A DNA stretch of 64,000 nt from NCBI GenBank assembly GCA_900551095.1, contig URUJ01000004.1:1-64000 (forward strand), written 5' to 3'. This stretch comes from an uncultured Anaerococcus sp. GTDB taxonomy: Bacteria; Bacillota; Clostridia; Tissierellales; Peptoniphilaceae. The position numbers were made by a program, and so were the translations under genes. Positions 8,138 through 16,573 of this stretch are shown in pieces (the first letter of the stretch is position 1; every line of letters begins with the position of its first letter). The notes under the pieces are model-generated. The model was not told where the DNA came from. It made no database searches and was given only the letters and a program-made list of their open reading frames with translations.

Positions 8138-9587
8138 TTTCTAGCCTCGGTAATACTACGCTAACAATTGTACCCATGCCATATTTTGATTTAATTATAA
8201 GTTTGCCACCATGAGCTTTTACTATTTCCTCACAAATTGATAGTCCCAAACCAGTTTGAGATTTAGAAGATGAACCCTTATAAAATTTACTTGCTACATA
8301 AGAGATTTCGTCCTCCTTTATTCCTTCCCCATCGTCTTTTACGCTGATTTCAATATCATCACCATCTAAATCTACAACTATATCTATATGTCCGCCTAAA
8401 TCTGTAAATTTAATAGCATTATCTATGATATTTATAAATACTTCTTTCATCCTATTTATATCAGCATCTATAAACAATGTTTTATAATATGTTGTAAAAG
8501 AAAATTTGATACCCTCAGATTGGCACCTCGGAGTTAATTGTGTATGAACCTGCTTTACCAAATCTACTATATCAATTTTTTCCTTATCGTATTTGAAAGT
8601 ACTTGAGGATAATCTAGAGAAATCTAGTAAATCTTCTACCATCATAGATAGTCTATCTCCTTCAGATTCTATAATTTTTAATCCCTGGCTAACCATATCG
8701 GGATCTTTTTGAATAGTTTCTGATTGGAGAGTTATGGCCCATCCTTTTATAGAAGTAAGCGGAGTCCTTAATTCATGTGATACAGAAGAAATAAATTCAT
8801 TTTTCATATCTTCTCTTTTGACTATATTTTCACTTAATAGGTTAATTGTTGAAGCAAGTTCTGATATTTCATCACCTCTTGAATCATCAGCTTTGATTGA
8901 GTAATCACCCTGGGCCAGTTCTTCTGAAACCCCTATTAATTTCTTGATTGGTTTGACAAAATTTTTCGCAGCTATAAATGATACTAATAGAGCTAATACA
9001 CATGTAATAATTCCAAATAAAACATATATAAAAACGTCTTTATTAATTTGTTTATTAACCCTATCCATAGAACTTGTTAATCGTATTATTCCCACTTGTT
9101 GATCAGAAGCTTTTAAAGGATAAGAAATTGATAAAACTTGTTCTTTAGAATCTAAATTTGTATCTTTATTTATTCCTGTGGAGCCTTCTTTTGCATCAAT
9201 AACATCTCTACTGTCTAGTGGTGTTCCAATTGCTGAAGATGCTATTGAATCAAATAATACAACACCAGAATTATCTAGGATTTGTACTTGGCTATTATTT
9301 TGCCTATAAAATAAGTTTTTATCCCCAATTATTACCTCTTGTAAATCATACCTTGACATATAGGATGAATATTGAAGCTGGCTTATCCTCGCCTGATTCT
9401 TCATAGATGATATAAGCGAGGATTCATAATAATTTTTAATGGAGTTGTAAGCAAAAATTTCAAAACCAATTACAATAGTTAGCACAAAAAGCATTATTAT
9501 TTTAACAACAGTATATTTAATGCTTCTTGACTCTATAAGATGTTTAGTTGTAGTGGTAGTTTTCTTTAAATTTTTACTTATTTCCAT
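8121..9587 (-). CDS. Sensor histidine kinase (HAMP, HisKA, HATPase)
   Basis: The 488-residue protein has a cytoplasmic start, TM1 at about 28-48, an extracellular domain to about 183, and TM2 at about 186-207. HAMP follows (208-258), then HisKA with the phospho-accepting His 271 in SSVSHELRTPLTSIKGW. The HATPase domain carries the N box (INIIDNAIKF), G1 (DDGEGI) and G2 (GLGLSICEEIVKAHGG). No cytoplasmic PAS domain is visible, unlike WalK. It phosphorylates the response regulator encoded just upstream, whose stop overlaps this start. The sensed signal lies in the unassigned extracellular domain. Confidence 0.93.
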   Translation of the reverse strand: MEISKNLKKTTTTTKHLIESRSIKYTVVKIIMLFVLTIVIGFEIFAYNSIKNYYESSLISSMKNQARISQLQYSSYMSRYDLQEVIIGDKNLFYRQNNSQVQILDNSGVVLFDSIASSAIGTPLDSRDVIDAKEGSTGINKDTNLDSKEQVLSISYPLKASDQQVGIIRLTSSMDRVNKQINKDVFIYVLFGIITCVLALLVSFIAAKNFVKPIKKLIGVSEELAQGDYSIKADDSRGDEISELASTINLLSENIVKREDMKNEFISSVSHELRTPLTSIKGWAITLQSETIQKDPDMVSQGLKIIESEGDRLSMMVEDLLDFSRLSSSTFKYDKEKIDIVDLVKQVHTQLTPRCQSEGIKFSFTTYYKTLFIDADINRMKEVFINIIDNAIKFTDLGGHIDIVVDLDGDDIEISVKDDGEGIKEDEISYVASKFYKGSSSKSQTGLGLSICEEIVKAHGGKLIIKSKYGMGTIVSVVLPRLENEKTI

Positions 9588-10273
9588 CTATATCCAGTTC
9601 CCCATACAGTCTCTATGAATTCCGGTTTCGCAGGATTTTCCTCTATTTTAGCTCTAATTCTTCTTATATTTACATCAACAATTTTAGTATCATTACTATA
9701 ATTGTCGCCCCAAGTCTCTCGCATTATCTCATCCCTAGTCATAGCCTTACCCTTATTTTTGATAAAGTATTCTAAAATTGTAAATTCTGTAGGAGTTACA
9801 TCAATTTCTTTTTCTCCTTTAAAGAATGTTTTGGAATAGATATCCAAAGTAAATGGACCATCAGTAAGACTTTTTATTTCCTCAGATTTTTCTCCTCCTG
9901 GATTTAGGTTAACTCTTCTCATTAGAGATTTCACCCTTAAAATCAATTCTTGTGGATTAAATGGCTTTATTATATAATCGTCTGCACCTTTTTCTAGTCC
10001 AAGGATTTTGTCTATATCTTGACTTTTCGCAGACACCATTATAATCCCAGTCATAGGAGACATATCTCTTATTTTTTCACAAACCTCATACCCACTTATA
10101 CCTGGAAGCATAATATCTAGGATTGCAACGGCAGGCTTTTCTTCCTCAAAGATTCTAAGTGCCTCTTCACCACTAGCAGCTTCTACAGTTTGGTAACCTT
10201 GATAGTCAAGGTTTATTTTCATAAATTGTCTTATTGGATCTTCATCGTCTAGTATAAGAATTTTATTATTCAT
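9578..10273 (-). CDS. OmpR/PhoB-family response regulator
   Basis: A receiver domain has the acidic pair at LDDEDP, the phospho-acceptor Asp 53 in AILDIMLPG and Lys in IKPFNPQEL. It is followed by a winged-helix DNA-binding domain with TPTEFTILEYFIKNKGKAMTRDEI and VDVNIRRIRAKIEENP. The start is ATG 10273 with an AGAGGA site. A longer frame to 10288 would start upstream at TTG without support. Its first bases overlap the end of the ROK kinase gene, and its stop overlaps the start of the sensor kinase. It would thus be co-transcribed with a sugar kinase. Confidence 0.94.
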   Translation of the reverse strand: MNNKILILDDEDPIRQFMKINLDYQGYQTVEAASGEEALRIFEEEKPAVAILDIMLPGISGYEVCEKIRDMSPMTGIIMVSAKSQDIDKILGLEKGADDYIIKPFNPQELILRVKSLMRRVNLNPGGEKSEEIKSLTDGPFTLDIYSKTFFKGEKEIDVTPTEFTILEYFIKNKGKAMTRDEIMRETWGDNYSNDTKIVDVNIRRIRAKIEENPAKPEFIETVWGTGYRWK

Positions 10274-11165
10274 TATCCATCCTCTCAAAAGCTATCTTAG
10301 CCGCTCCAATTACTCCTGCATCATTTAAAAATTCTGCCGGTCTAATTTCTATATTATATGGTTTATTGCAGTAATTTTTAAACTTTTCTATAGTTCCATC
10401 CCACCATATATCCTTAGAATTAATTACACCACCACCAATAACTATTGCTTCTGGATCAAAAATATTTCTGAGTGACGCCAAGAAATATGCGAGATTAGAT
10501 TGATAATTTTCTAAAACTTCTTTAGCTTTTTCATCTTTATCAACAAGAGAAAAAATCTCTTTGCCAGTAAGTCTTTTCCCAGTAAGCCTAAAATAATCTT
10601 CACTAATCGCTGGTCCTGCACAATAAGCCTCTGCGCATCCATATTGTCCACAAGTGCAATAATTCCCGCCTGGATGAAGCATCATATGACCAAGTTCAGC
10701 TCCTTGAAAATGTGCTCCTGTTAGTAAGCCTCCATCTTTTGTAATAACTGCGCCACCAAGGCCAGTTCCTAGTGTAATCATAACGACATTATCAAAATCT
10801 TTGCACGCACCTATCCATTTTTCAGCAATTAAAGCTATGTTTGCATCATTTTCAACAAATACAGGTATGTCTACATATTCTTCAACAGTCTCTTTGAGAT
10901 TTAACCCTGTCCATCCATTAATGTTTCCAGCGAATGTGACTATACCATTCTCAGAATCAATAAATCCTGGTGTACCGATTCCTATAGCACTTGCCTCTTT
11001 ATATGAAAGTGTATGGATTGACTTTTTGATATTTTCTAGAACTACATCTCTACCCTTACTTGCTTCAGTATCCATCATGTGTCTTTCAACAATATTGCCA
11101 GCTTCATCTATTAAGCAAGCATTTATTTTTGTACCACCTATATCAATTCCAATTACTTTTGCCAT
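10266..11165 (-). CDS. ROK-family sugar kinase, probable glucokinase
   Basis: The 299-residue protein begins GIDIGGTKINACLID (ATP phosphate-binding loop). It holds the catalytic Asp in FVENDANIA near residue 102 and the ROK zinc signature H(x)GxxCxCGxxGCxE, seen as HPGGNYCTCGQYGCAEAY near 160-180. The length matches ROK glucokinases such as B. subtilis GlcK. It would phosphorylate glucose, or possibly another hexose, using ATP. It is the first gene of an overlapping set followed by a two-component system and a lipoprotein, so sugar phosphorylation and envelope signalling share a transcript. Substrate choice is an inference. Confidence 0.9.
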   Translation of the reverse strand: MAKVIGIDIGGTKINACLIDEAGNIVERHMMDTEASKGRDVVLENIKKSIHTLSYKEASAIGIGTPGFIDSENGIVTFAGNINGWTGLNLKETVEEYVDIPVFVENDANIALIAEKWIGACKDFDNVVMITLGTGLGGAVITKDGGLLTGAHFQGAELGHMMLHPGGNYCTCGQYGCAEAYCAGPAISEDYFRLTGKRLTGKEIFSLVDKDEKAKEVLENYQSNLAYFLASLRNIFDPEAIVIGGGVINSKDIWWDGTIEKFKNYCNKPYNIEIRPAEFLNDAGVIGAAKIAFERMDNE

Positions 11166-11171
11166 AATTTC

Positions 11172-12128
11172 CTACCTTGTCATTATTTTTTCTTTTAACT
11201 TTATTAAATCATCATATTTTCGGGATAAAAACTCTTTTCCACTTAGGTATTCCAAGCCTTCGATTTTGGGAAATACCAATTTATAGGACAATAATATTTG
11301 ATTATTAATCCCAAATTTCTCTCTAATTTCTTTATTTATAGAGCTATTACCATATTTTCTATCACCTAAAATTGGTGTGCCATTTTCCTTTAAAGAATAT
11401 CTAATTTGATGAGTTCTTCCAGTAATTAACTGACATTCTAAAAACGAATACCTTCCATCGGTATCTAGTAACTTAAAATATGTAAGAATATTTTTACCAT
11501 TTTTACTTTTTTTTACTTTATTTTTATTTTCATTTTTAGCTATAGTGCTATCTATCTTAAAATCTTTCTTTACTTCTCCTGAAACCAAAGTTAAATAATA
11601 TTTTTCTATTTTATTATCTTTAATCGCTTTGTTTAAAATCCTTAGTGAATCACTATTTTTAGCTCCTATAACGAGCCCTGCTGTATTCCTATCTAATCTG
11701 TTAACCACTGCTGGCTTAAATGTCTTATCTGACATATCAAAAGCCTTTGTCTTATAAAGGTATGAGAGCATATTATCAACTAAATTATTCCCATAATCTT
11801 TTTTGCTTGCAGCATGAGTAAGTTCGCCATAGTCCTTATCCATTATTATAATATTATCATCTTCATAAACTATGTCTAAATCAAAATCACTTGGTTTAAA
11901 ATCAGTTTTAGTTAGCCACTTTTCATAATTTTCATCAGAGATATACATTTTTACAATATCACCTTCATAGACAAAATCATTATTTTTGGCTCTTTTATCA
12001 TTGATTTTAAAATTCTTTTTTCTAATATTTTTAGAAATAGCAGACAATGGTGCATTTTCAAAATATTTTCTCAAAAATCTGTCAAATCTTTGATTTCCTT
12101 GGTTTTTACTTATTTCTATTTCAATCAT
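11172..12128 (-). CDS. RluA-family pseudouridine synthase (RluC/RluD-like)
   Basis: The 318-residue protein has an N-terminal S4-like domain (QRFDRFLRKYFENAPLS) and a RluA catalytic domain with the active Asp in VVNRLDRNTAGLVI near residue 150. The final motif LITGRTHQIRYSL, which contacts the flipped uridine, is also present. It converts specific uridines of rRNA, or of tRNA, to pseudouridine. It begins directly after the stop of the gene at 12130-12675, with no clear ribosome binding site, pointing to translational coupling. A second RluA paralogue is at 23810-24652. Which positions each modifies is not determinable here. Confidence 0.92.
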   Translation of the reverse strand: MIEIEISKNQGNQRFDRFLRKYFENAPLSAISKNIRKKNFKINDKRAKNNDFVYEGDIVKMYISDENYEKWLTKTDFKPSDFDLDIVYEDDNIIIMDKDYGELTHAASKKDYGNNLVDNMLSYLYKTKAFDMSDKTFKPAVVNRLDRNTAGLVIGAKNSDSLRILNKAIKDNKIEKYYLTLVSGEVKKDFKIDSTIAKNENKNKVKKSKNGKNILTYFKLLDTDGRYSFLECQLITGRTHQIRYSLKENGTPILGDRKYGNSSINKEIREKFGINNQILLSYKLVFPKIEGLEYLSGKEFLSRKYDDLIKLKEKIMTR

Positions 12129-12129
12129 G

Positions 12130-12675
12130 TTAATAACTTTTGTTCACATAAGAATCTATAAGAGATTCTCTAATTTCCTCACTAAAAGAATTTGTGCGCC
12201 TTAATTTATTTAATATTTTTTTATTTTTAGAGTGTAGGATTAGCTTATCACAAGATTTTACAGAAATCTCAAATATTTGACCAGTGAGTCTTTTTGATCT
12301 TAAATTTATAAAATAAGACTCAATATTTTCTGGACCAACGATATCTATCAAAGATTCTGTAGCTAAATCCTTTAAGTAATAAAAATTTTCCCTATCGTTT
12401 ATTAGTCTTGCATAAAGTTTTTTCTTTTTGGGCATATTCTGGCACTTAAATGCTTTTGTATTAGCAAGCTTAGCCATAATATTATAATATTGGTAGTTAT
12501 ATATTGCCTCTTCAAGTTCTCTAATATTTGAAAATGGTTTAAGACCAAGTTTAACTAAAAACTTATAATTTCTATCTAAAAATTCATCCTTATCTATCTT
12601 TGCATCTGTTAATAAATCAATGGATTCAATTCTCCACTCTTCAAATAAATCTAATTTTTTCTTTTCAATAATCAT
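12130..12675 (-). CDS. Hypothetical protein, 181 aa
   Basis: I do not recognise this protein. It is soluble, helical and basic, with charged patches (MPKKKKLYARLINDRENFYYLK in the middle). Its start is the ATG at 12675, chosen because the frame upstream runs into a terminator hairpin. The ATG itself follows that hairpin's T-run with no Shine-Dalgarno sequence. The coding frame is convincing and is conserved in position directly before an RluA gene, with the stop almost touching the next ATG. A role linked to RNA is only suggested by the neighbours. Confidence 0.72.
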   Translation of the reverse strand: MIIEKKKLDLFEEWRIESIDLLTDAKIDKDEFLDRNYKFLVKLGLKPFSNIRELEEAIYNYQYYNIMAKLANTKAFKCQNMPKKKKLYARLINDRENFYYLKDLATESLIDIVGPENIESYFINLRSKRLTGQIFEISVKSCDKLILHSKNKKILNKLRRTNSFSEEIRESLIDSYVNKSY

Positions 12676-12678
12676 AAT

Positions 12679-12704
12679 AAAAAACCGTCTCAAAGAGACG
12701 GTTT
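12679..12704 (-). terminator. Strong terminator directly at the next gene's start
   Basis: A perfect 10-bp stem (AAACCGTCTC at 12682-12691, GAGACGGTTT at 12695-12704) with a three-base loop is followed on the minus strand by six Ts. It ends transcription of the small P-loop gene at 12708. The ATG of the next gene (12675) lies four bases beyond the T-run. Confidence 0.92.
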
Positions 12705-12707
12705 AAA

Positions 12708-13136
12708 TTAATCCTCTAATTTAAGTTCAATAATTTCTGCTTGGCCTATTTGAGGAACGTCTTCTTTTGTCCAATCTAATCCTAGGTAAATATCTGATTT
12801 AGAATATTCTGATAGACTGTCTAGTCTTTCAATTAGGTCTTTGATATTTTCCTCATTTATATCAACTTCATCGTAGATACCATCAATATAAATCTTTCCT
12901 ATATCATAATCACGAGCAAGAATTCCGGATATGAATCCTATCAATGACTCTACGTTTGAAATCTTATATGATTTAGCATTTATTAATCTAATCTTATGAT
13001 CAAGAATTCTAACTTGGCTATCATCAGTATCTACAAATATAATATTTGCATTACCAAGTTCTTTTTCATGGTTTGCTTCTTCTACAAGATATTTTGTTTT
13101 ACCTGTTCCTTGTTCTCCAACTACTAAATAAATCAT
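12708..13136 (-). CDS. Small P-loop protein of unknown function
   Basis: The 142-residue protein opens with a Walker A loop, VVGEQGTGKTKYL (GxxGTGKT), and contains a strand ending in acidic residues (KIYIDGIYDEVDI near residue 85) that could be Walker B. The C-terminal half is acidic. It resembles the compact NTP-binding fold of zonular/packaging-type ATPases, but no family is clear. Its start overlaps the end of the radical SAM gene and it ends at a strong terminator. So it closes the transcription unit containing the PepD-like, DUF1292 and radical SAM genes. Confidence 0.7.
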   Translation of the reverse strand: MIYLVVGEQGTGKTKYLVEEANHEKELGNANIIFVDTDDSQVRILDHKIRLINAKSYKISNVESLIGFISGILARDYDIGKIYIDGIYDEVDINEENIKDLIERLDSLSEYSKSDIYLGLDWTKEDVPQIGQAEIIELKLED

Positions 13137-14083
13137 AATTTATCCCCCTTAATTTTTTCATAAACTATTTTTTTACTTTTATCGCCTTGTTTTATAGAAT
13201 TGCTTTCCATATAAGATACTATTTCATCCCTGATTAGCCACCATGACCTATCCCAGTTACAAAAAATAGTTTCTTCTTTAGGTGCTCTTCCTACAAGTCT
13301 TGCTATCGCACAATCAGGATTAATATATCTTAAAAATTCAATTACATTTTTTTGATACTCTTCCTTAGATTTTAACTTAATTTCACCTTTTTTATAGATT
13401 TTCTCAAGGTTACTGCCTTTTGCGATAAATAATGAATGGATTTTTACTTCCTTAACATCCAAGGCATTTAATATCCTTGCTGTTTCTATTGTATCATTAA
13501 TGTCATCCCAAGGTAAAGCTAAAATTACATGAGTTGAAATTCTAAAGCCGAATTTATTTATAAGATTACACGCAGATATAAAATCTGCTAGACTTTCTCC
13601 CCTATTTAGAATTTTCAATGTCTTGTAATTTGCAGTTTGAAGTCCCAGCTCAATAGTTATATCTATTCCAGTTTTTTTATGCCAACTTTTTAAAAAATTC
13701 ATCTTATCTTCTGTTATGCAATCACTTCTTGTAGCAATTGAGATACCAAAAATAAAATCTTTCTCACATGCAGTGATGATTTCTTTAAATTTATCCAAAT
13801 CCATATAGGTATTAGAAAAATTTTGAAAATAAGCAATAAATTTTTGCGCTTTATATTTTTTAGATATATAGTCTCTATTTTTATTTAGCTGACTAACTAC
13901 AGATAGGCTTGAGGGAAGATTCTCAAAAGAGCCTCCACTTTCAGAGCAATAGATGCACCCTCCATATCCACAAGCTCCATCCCTATTAGGACATGTCAAA
14001 GATAATTTTATCGGAAGTTTATATACTTTTTCTCCGTAAGTATCTTTATAATAATCACTGACCTTATAATATGAATTGGTCAT
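13133..14083 (-). CDS. Radical SAM protein, TIGR01212 (YhcC/YtqA-like)
   Basis: The 316-residue protein has the distinctive cysteine cluster CPNRDGACGYGGCIYC near residues 30-45, which binds the 4Fe-4S cluster. It is followed by a radical-SAM barrel with QNFSNTYMDLDKFK, IELGLQT and GFRISTHVILALPWD. This matches the YhcC/YtqA family (TIGR01212), which is widespread in Firmicutes and Proteobacteria. Its chemistry is not assigned. Start spacing to the DUF1292 gene is 2 bases. The cluster ligands are intact. Confidence 0.9.
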   Translation of the reverse strand: MTNSYYKVSDYYKDTYGEKVYKLPIKLSLTCPNRDGACGYGGCIYCSESGGSFENLPSSLSVVSQLNKNRDYISKKYKAQKFIAYFQNFSNTYMDLDKFKEIITACEKDFIFGISIATRSDCITEDKMNFLKSWHKKTGIDITIELGLQTANYKTLKILNRGESLADFISACNLINKFGFRISTHVILALPWDDINDTIETARILNALDVKEVKIHSLFIAKGSNLEKIYKKGEIKLKSKEEYQKNVIEFLRYINPDCAIARLVGRAPKEETIFCNWDRSWWLIRDEIVSYMESNSIKQGDKSKKIVYEKIKGDKL

Positions 14084-14085
14084 TT

Positions 14086-14430
14086 TTAATCTTGGTTATT
14101 TGCCTCAGCATCATATTCATCGATTAAATCATCTATTCTATCATCAGTCCAATAATGACTAAATATATGGAATACTTCATCTATTTCATCTTCATCATCT
14201 ATCATATTTAGTTCAATGTTTTCATCACCATAGATGTCACTATACCTAAATAAATATATCTCTGAAGATTCGCCTGATAATAAAGCTATATATTCCTTTT
14301 CATCGATACTAAAGATATCAATCAATATACATTCTTCTTCGCCTTCACCTAATTGGATTGCAATTACTGCTTTGCCCTCATTTTTATTAAATTCTACTTT
14401 ATGACCATGAATATCAAATGTTTCTGTCAT
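14086..14430 (-). CDS. DUF1292 family protein
   Basis: A 114-residue acidic protein with the pattern of DUF1292 (YrzB-like): a short beta-rich region including EEECILIDIFSIDEKEYIALL, then a variable acidic tail. The family is common in Firmicutes, often beside Holliday junction resolvase yqgF and alanyl-tRNA synthetase. Here it instead sits between an inactive PepD-type protein and a radical SAM gene, overlapping the former by four bases. Function unknown. The AAGGAG site precedes ATG 14430. Confidence 0.8.
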   Translation of the reverse strand: MTETFDIHGHKVEFNKNEGKAVIAIQLGEGEEECILIDIFSIDEKEYIALLSGESSEIYLFRYSDIYGDENIELNMIDDEDEIDEVFHIFSHYWTDDRIDDLIDEYDAEANNQD

Positions 14431-15815
14431 ATTGTCTCCTTGCTTTCTTCTAGTTTAACAAATACGCTTTCAATTAGATTTATCACTCTTTCAATATCGC
14501 TTATCTGAGTATAAAAATATTGATCGTCTTCTTTATATTTTACCCCTATTGATACCATCTTCACATTAAGATTCTTAAATACTATGCTAGAGTCAAGTGA
14601 ATATTGACTCTTTATAACGTCTAGATTCTCATTATAAAGATCATAGTAGGCATCTTTAAAAATATTGGTCAATGTTTTATCAGAATTAATAAAACTATGA
14701 ATAAAGAGTTTTTCCTCTAGGCTTGATTTTGAAATATTTGCTGCTAGAGTACTTTTTTCTAGCATTTGCCTCATTCCTTCTTCAGTTAAAGACCTGAATA
14801 CTAGTATCATGTTGATTGATGTTTTGAGACTTCTTGTTGTAGCTAGATTAGATGAAGATATAATTTGATTATCTATACTATTTACAGCAAAAGATCCTGT
14901 AGGACATAGCTCAACAAAGGAGGCTAAGTGATTAAATGATTCTGAAGTAATAGGCAAAAGTTCTTTTATATTTATTTCTTCACATTTTAGTTGCATATCA
15001 GGTTCATAGCGAAGATTTTTTTCAATAGCTTCGTTTTTAAAAATCTCGAATGCATTCATTAAATCACTTTCATAATCTGGATTTATTATAAATTCAAGAT
15101 CAGCGGAAGATGGAATATTATCATACCTATCACCACCATATAAAGAAAGCATCTCTAGGTCAACTTTTGATTTAAGTTTTCTGAAAAAACTTATAATCAT
15201 CTTAATCGAGTTTTTCCTAACTTTATTTATGTTATCCCCAGCATGACCTCCCATAAGGTTGGTTAGAGATAACCTATAAGTCTTATATTGAAATTCAGGT
15301 TTAAACCTGTCAACAGGTACATTAATCAACGCTAGAAGCAAGCTAGAAAATTCATCCGCCAATGAATCAGCCTGTCTTAAATTTAAATTTATAATATTTT
15401 TAGTCCTCAATACACTTGATATTTCTCTATAATCTTCTATATTAGATTGAATATTATTATAAGATATCAACACATCAAAAGATGAATTTGAAAACATCAG
15501 TAAATAATTTATAACAATTGCTGAAGAAATTAAGTTAATGTTCGCATGGCTATATATAGATTTTTCGTCATCTAAACTTGATATATTTAGCGAAATGTCC
15601 ATTGGATTATCAATATTTAGATGTAAAAGAGCCTTTGGTTTATTTCCTTTTTGAATATAATAAGATTTATCAAAATTTATTACCTTACAATCATTTTCTT
15701 TGGCTGTCTTTAGTGTTGTTTCGACTATTGTAGGCATAGAAATCCCATCTTTATCACTAGCTCTTAATTTTTCTATAAATTGTTTTAAATTTGAATTTCC
15801 ATTATCGCTTGCCAT
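14427..15815 (-). CDS. M20/PepD-type dipeptidase homologue lacking its metal ligands (pseudoenzyme)
   Basis: The 462-residue protein aligns by eye along its whole length to aminoacyl-histidine dipeptidase PepD. The best match is residues 178-240 (YRLSLTNLMGGHAGDN then LSLYGGDRYDNIPSSADL), equivalent to KLTLKGLKGGHSGG and NGGTLRNAIPREAF. The metal sites are gone: HLD is HLN (Asn 67), GADNG is HANIN (Asn 92), the catalytic EE pair is NN (120-121), the TD ligand is Asn 145, and HAGLECG near the C-terminus is LDSSIVF. His 65 and the dimer-domain His 191 remain. Acid-to-amide changes predominate. The frame is intact, so this is likely a stable non-catalytic protein. Start ATG follows AGGTAA. Confidence 0.85.
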   Translation of the reverse strand: MASDNGNSNLKQFIEKLRASDKDGISMPTIVETTLKTAKENDCKVINFDKSYYIQKGNKPKALLHLNIDNPMDISLNISSLDDEKSIYSHANINLISSAIVINYLLMFSNSSFDVLISYNNIQSNIEDYREISSVLRTKNIINLNLRQADSLADEFSSLLLALINVPVDRFKPEFQYKTYRLSLTNLMGGHAGDNINKVRKNSIKMIISFFRKLKSKVDLEMLSLYGGDRYDNIPSSADLEFIINPDYESDLMNAFEIFKNEAIEKNLRYEPDMQLKCEEINIKELLPITSESFNHLASFVELCPTGSFAVNSIDNQIISSSNLATTRSLKTSINMILVFRSLTEEGMRQMLEKSTLAANISKSSLEEKLFIHSFINSDKTLTNIFKDAYYDLYNENLDVIKSQYSLDSSIVFKNLNVKMVSIGVKYKEDDQYFYTQISDIERVINLIESVFVKLEESKETI

Positions 15816-15824
15816 ATGGATTAC

Positions 15825-16571
15825 CTAATAATATTTCTTTACCTCTACACCCTTAGATATTTCATTTAGTTTTTCAAGGTATTTTTCTTGTCTTTTTACC
15901 ATCAAGTAAGTCTGGTAAACTTGATCTCTCACTTCTTCAAATGGTTTATCTTCAGCATTATTTACGTCCTCTAGCTTGATAAGATGATAACCAAATTGAG
16001 ATTTTACAGGTTTTGATATTTCTCCAACTTCCAAGCTATCTAAGCCGTCTTGGAATTCTTGTACCATTACACCTTTTGGGAATGTTCCAAGTGAGCCTCC
16101 GCTTGCAGCTGATGGATCTTTTGAATATTTTTTAGCTGCTTCTTTAAAGTCTAATCCCTCTTCTATTTCATCATAGATATCATTTGCTTTTTGTTCATCA
16201 TCAACAAGTATATGACTTGCTGTATATGTTTTTTTAGGGATTATTAATTCCTTATTTGCCTCATAATATTCTTTAAGGTCATCTTCTGTTGGTTTTACAC
16301 TTTCAAAAATCTTATGCATTGCATAATTTTTAAGCATATTTTCCTTAACTAAGTTGAGTTCATTTTTAAATTCTTCGTCATTATCTAATTTATTTTTGTG
16401 AGCATCAGCAAGGACTATCTCTTGATTAACCATTTCATCAGTTAATACTTTCATTCCTTCTTCGTTTTGAAATCTTGCTCCGCCTTCAATATTTTGCATA
16501 AATGAAATGACGTCATTTCTATAAATTTTTTTGCCATTAACTTCAGCTAGAAGTTTATTATTGTTATCCAT
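15825..16571 (-). CDS. Cytosolic parvulin-type peptidyl-prolyl isomerase (PpiC/SurA-like)
   Basis: The 248-residue protein has an N-terminal SurA/PrsA-like helical chaperone segment (KKIYRNDVISFMQNIEGG and LTDEMVNQEIVLADA). A single parvulin domain follows, at about residues 115-215, containing YTASHILVDDEQKA, GGSLGTFPKGVMVQEF and SQFGYHLIKLED. It has no signal peptide or lipobox, so unlike PrsA it should act in the cytoplasm as a folding catalyst. The gene starts after an AAAGGT site two bases from the cvfB stop and is followed by the PepD-like gene. Confidence 0.9.
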   Translation of the reverse strand: MDNNNKLLAEVNGKKIYRNDVISFMQNIEGGARFQNEEGMKVLTDEMVNQEIVLADAHKNKLDNDEEFKNELNLVKENMLKNYAMHKIFESVKPTEDDLKEYYEANKELIIPKKTYTASHILVDDEQKANDIYDEIEEGLDFKEAAKKYSKDPSAASGGSLGTFPKGVMVQEFQDGLDSLEVGEISKPVKSQFGYHLIKLEDVNNAEDKPFEEVRDQVYQTYLMVKRQEKYLEKLNEISKGVEVKKYY

Positions 16572-16573
16572 AA

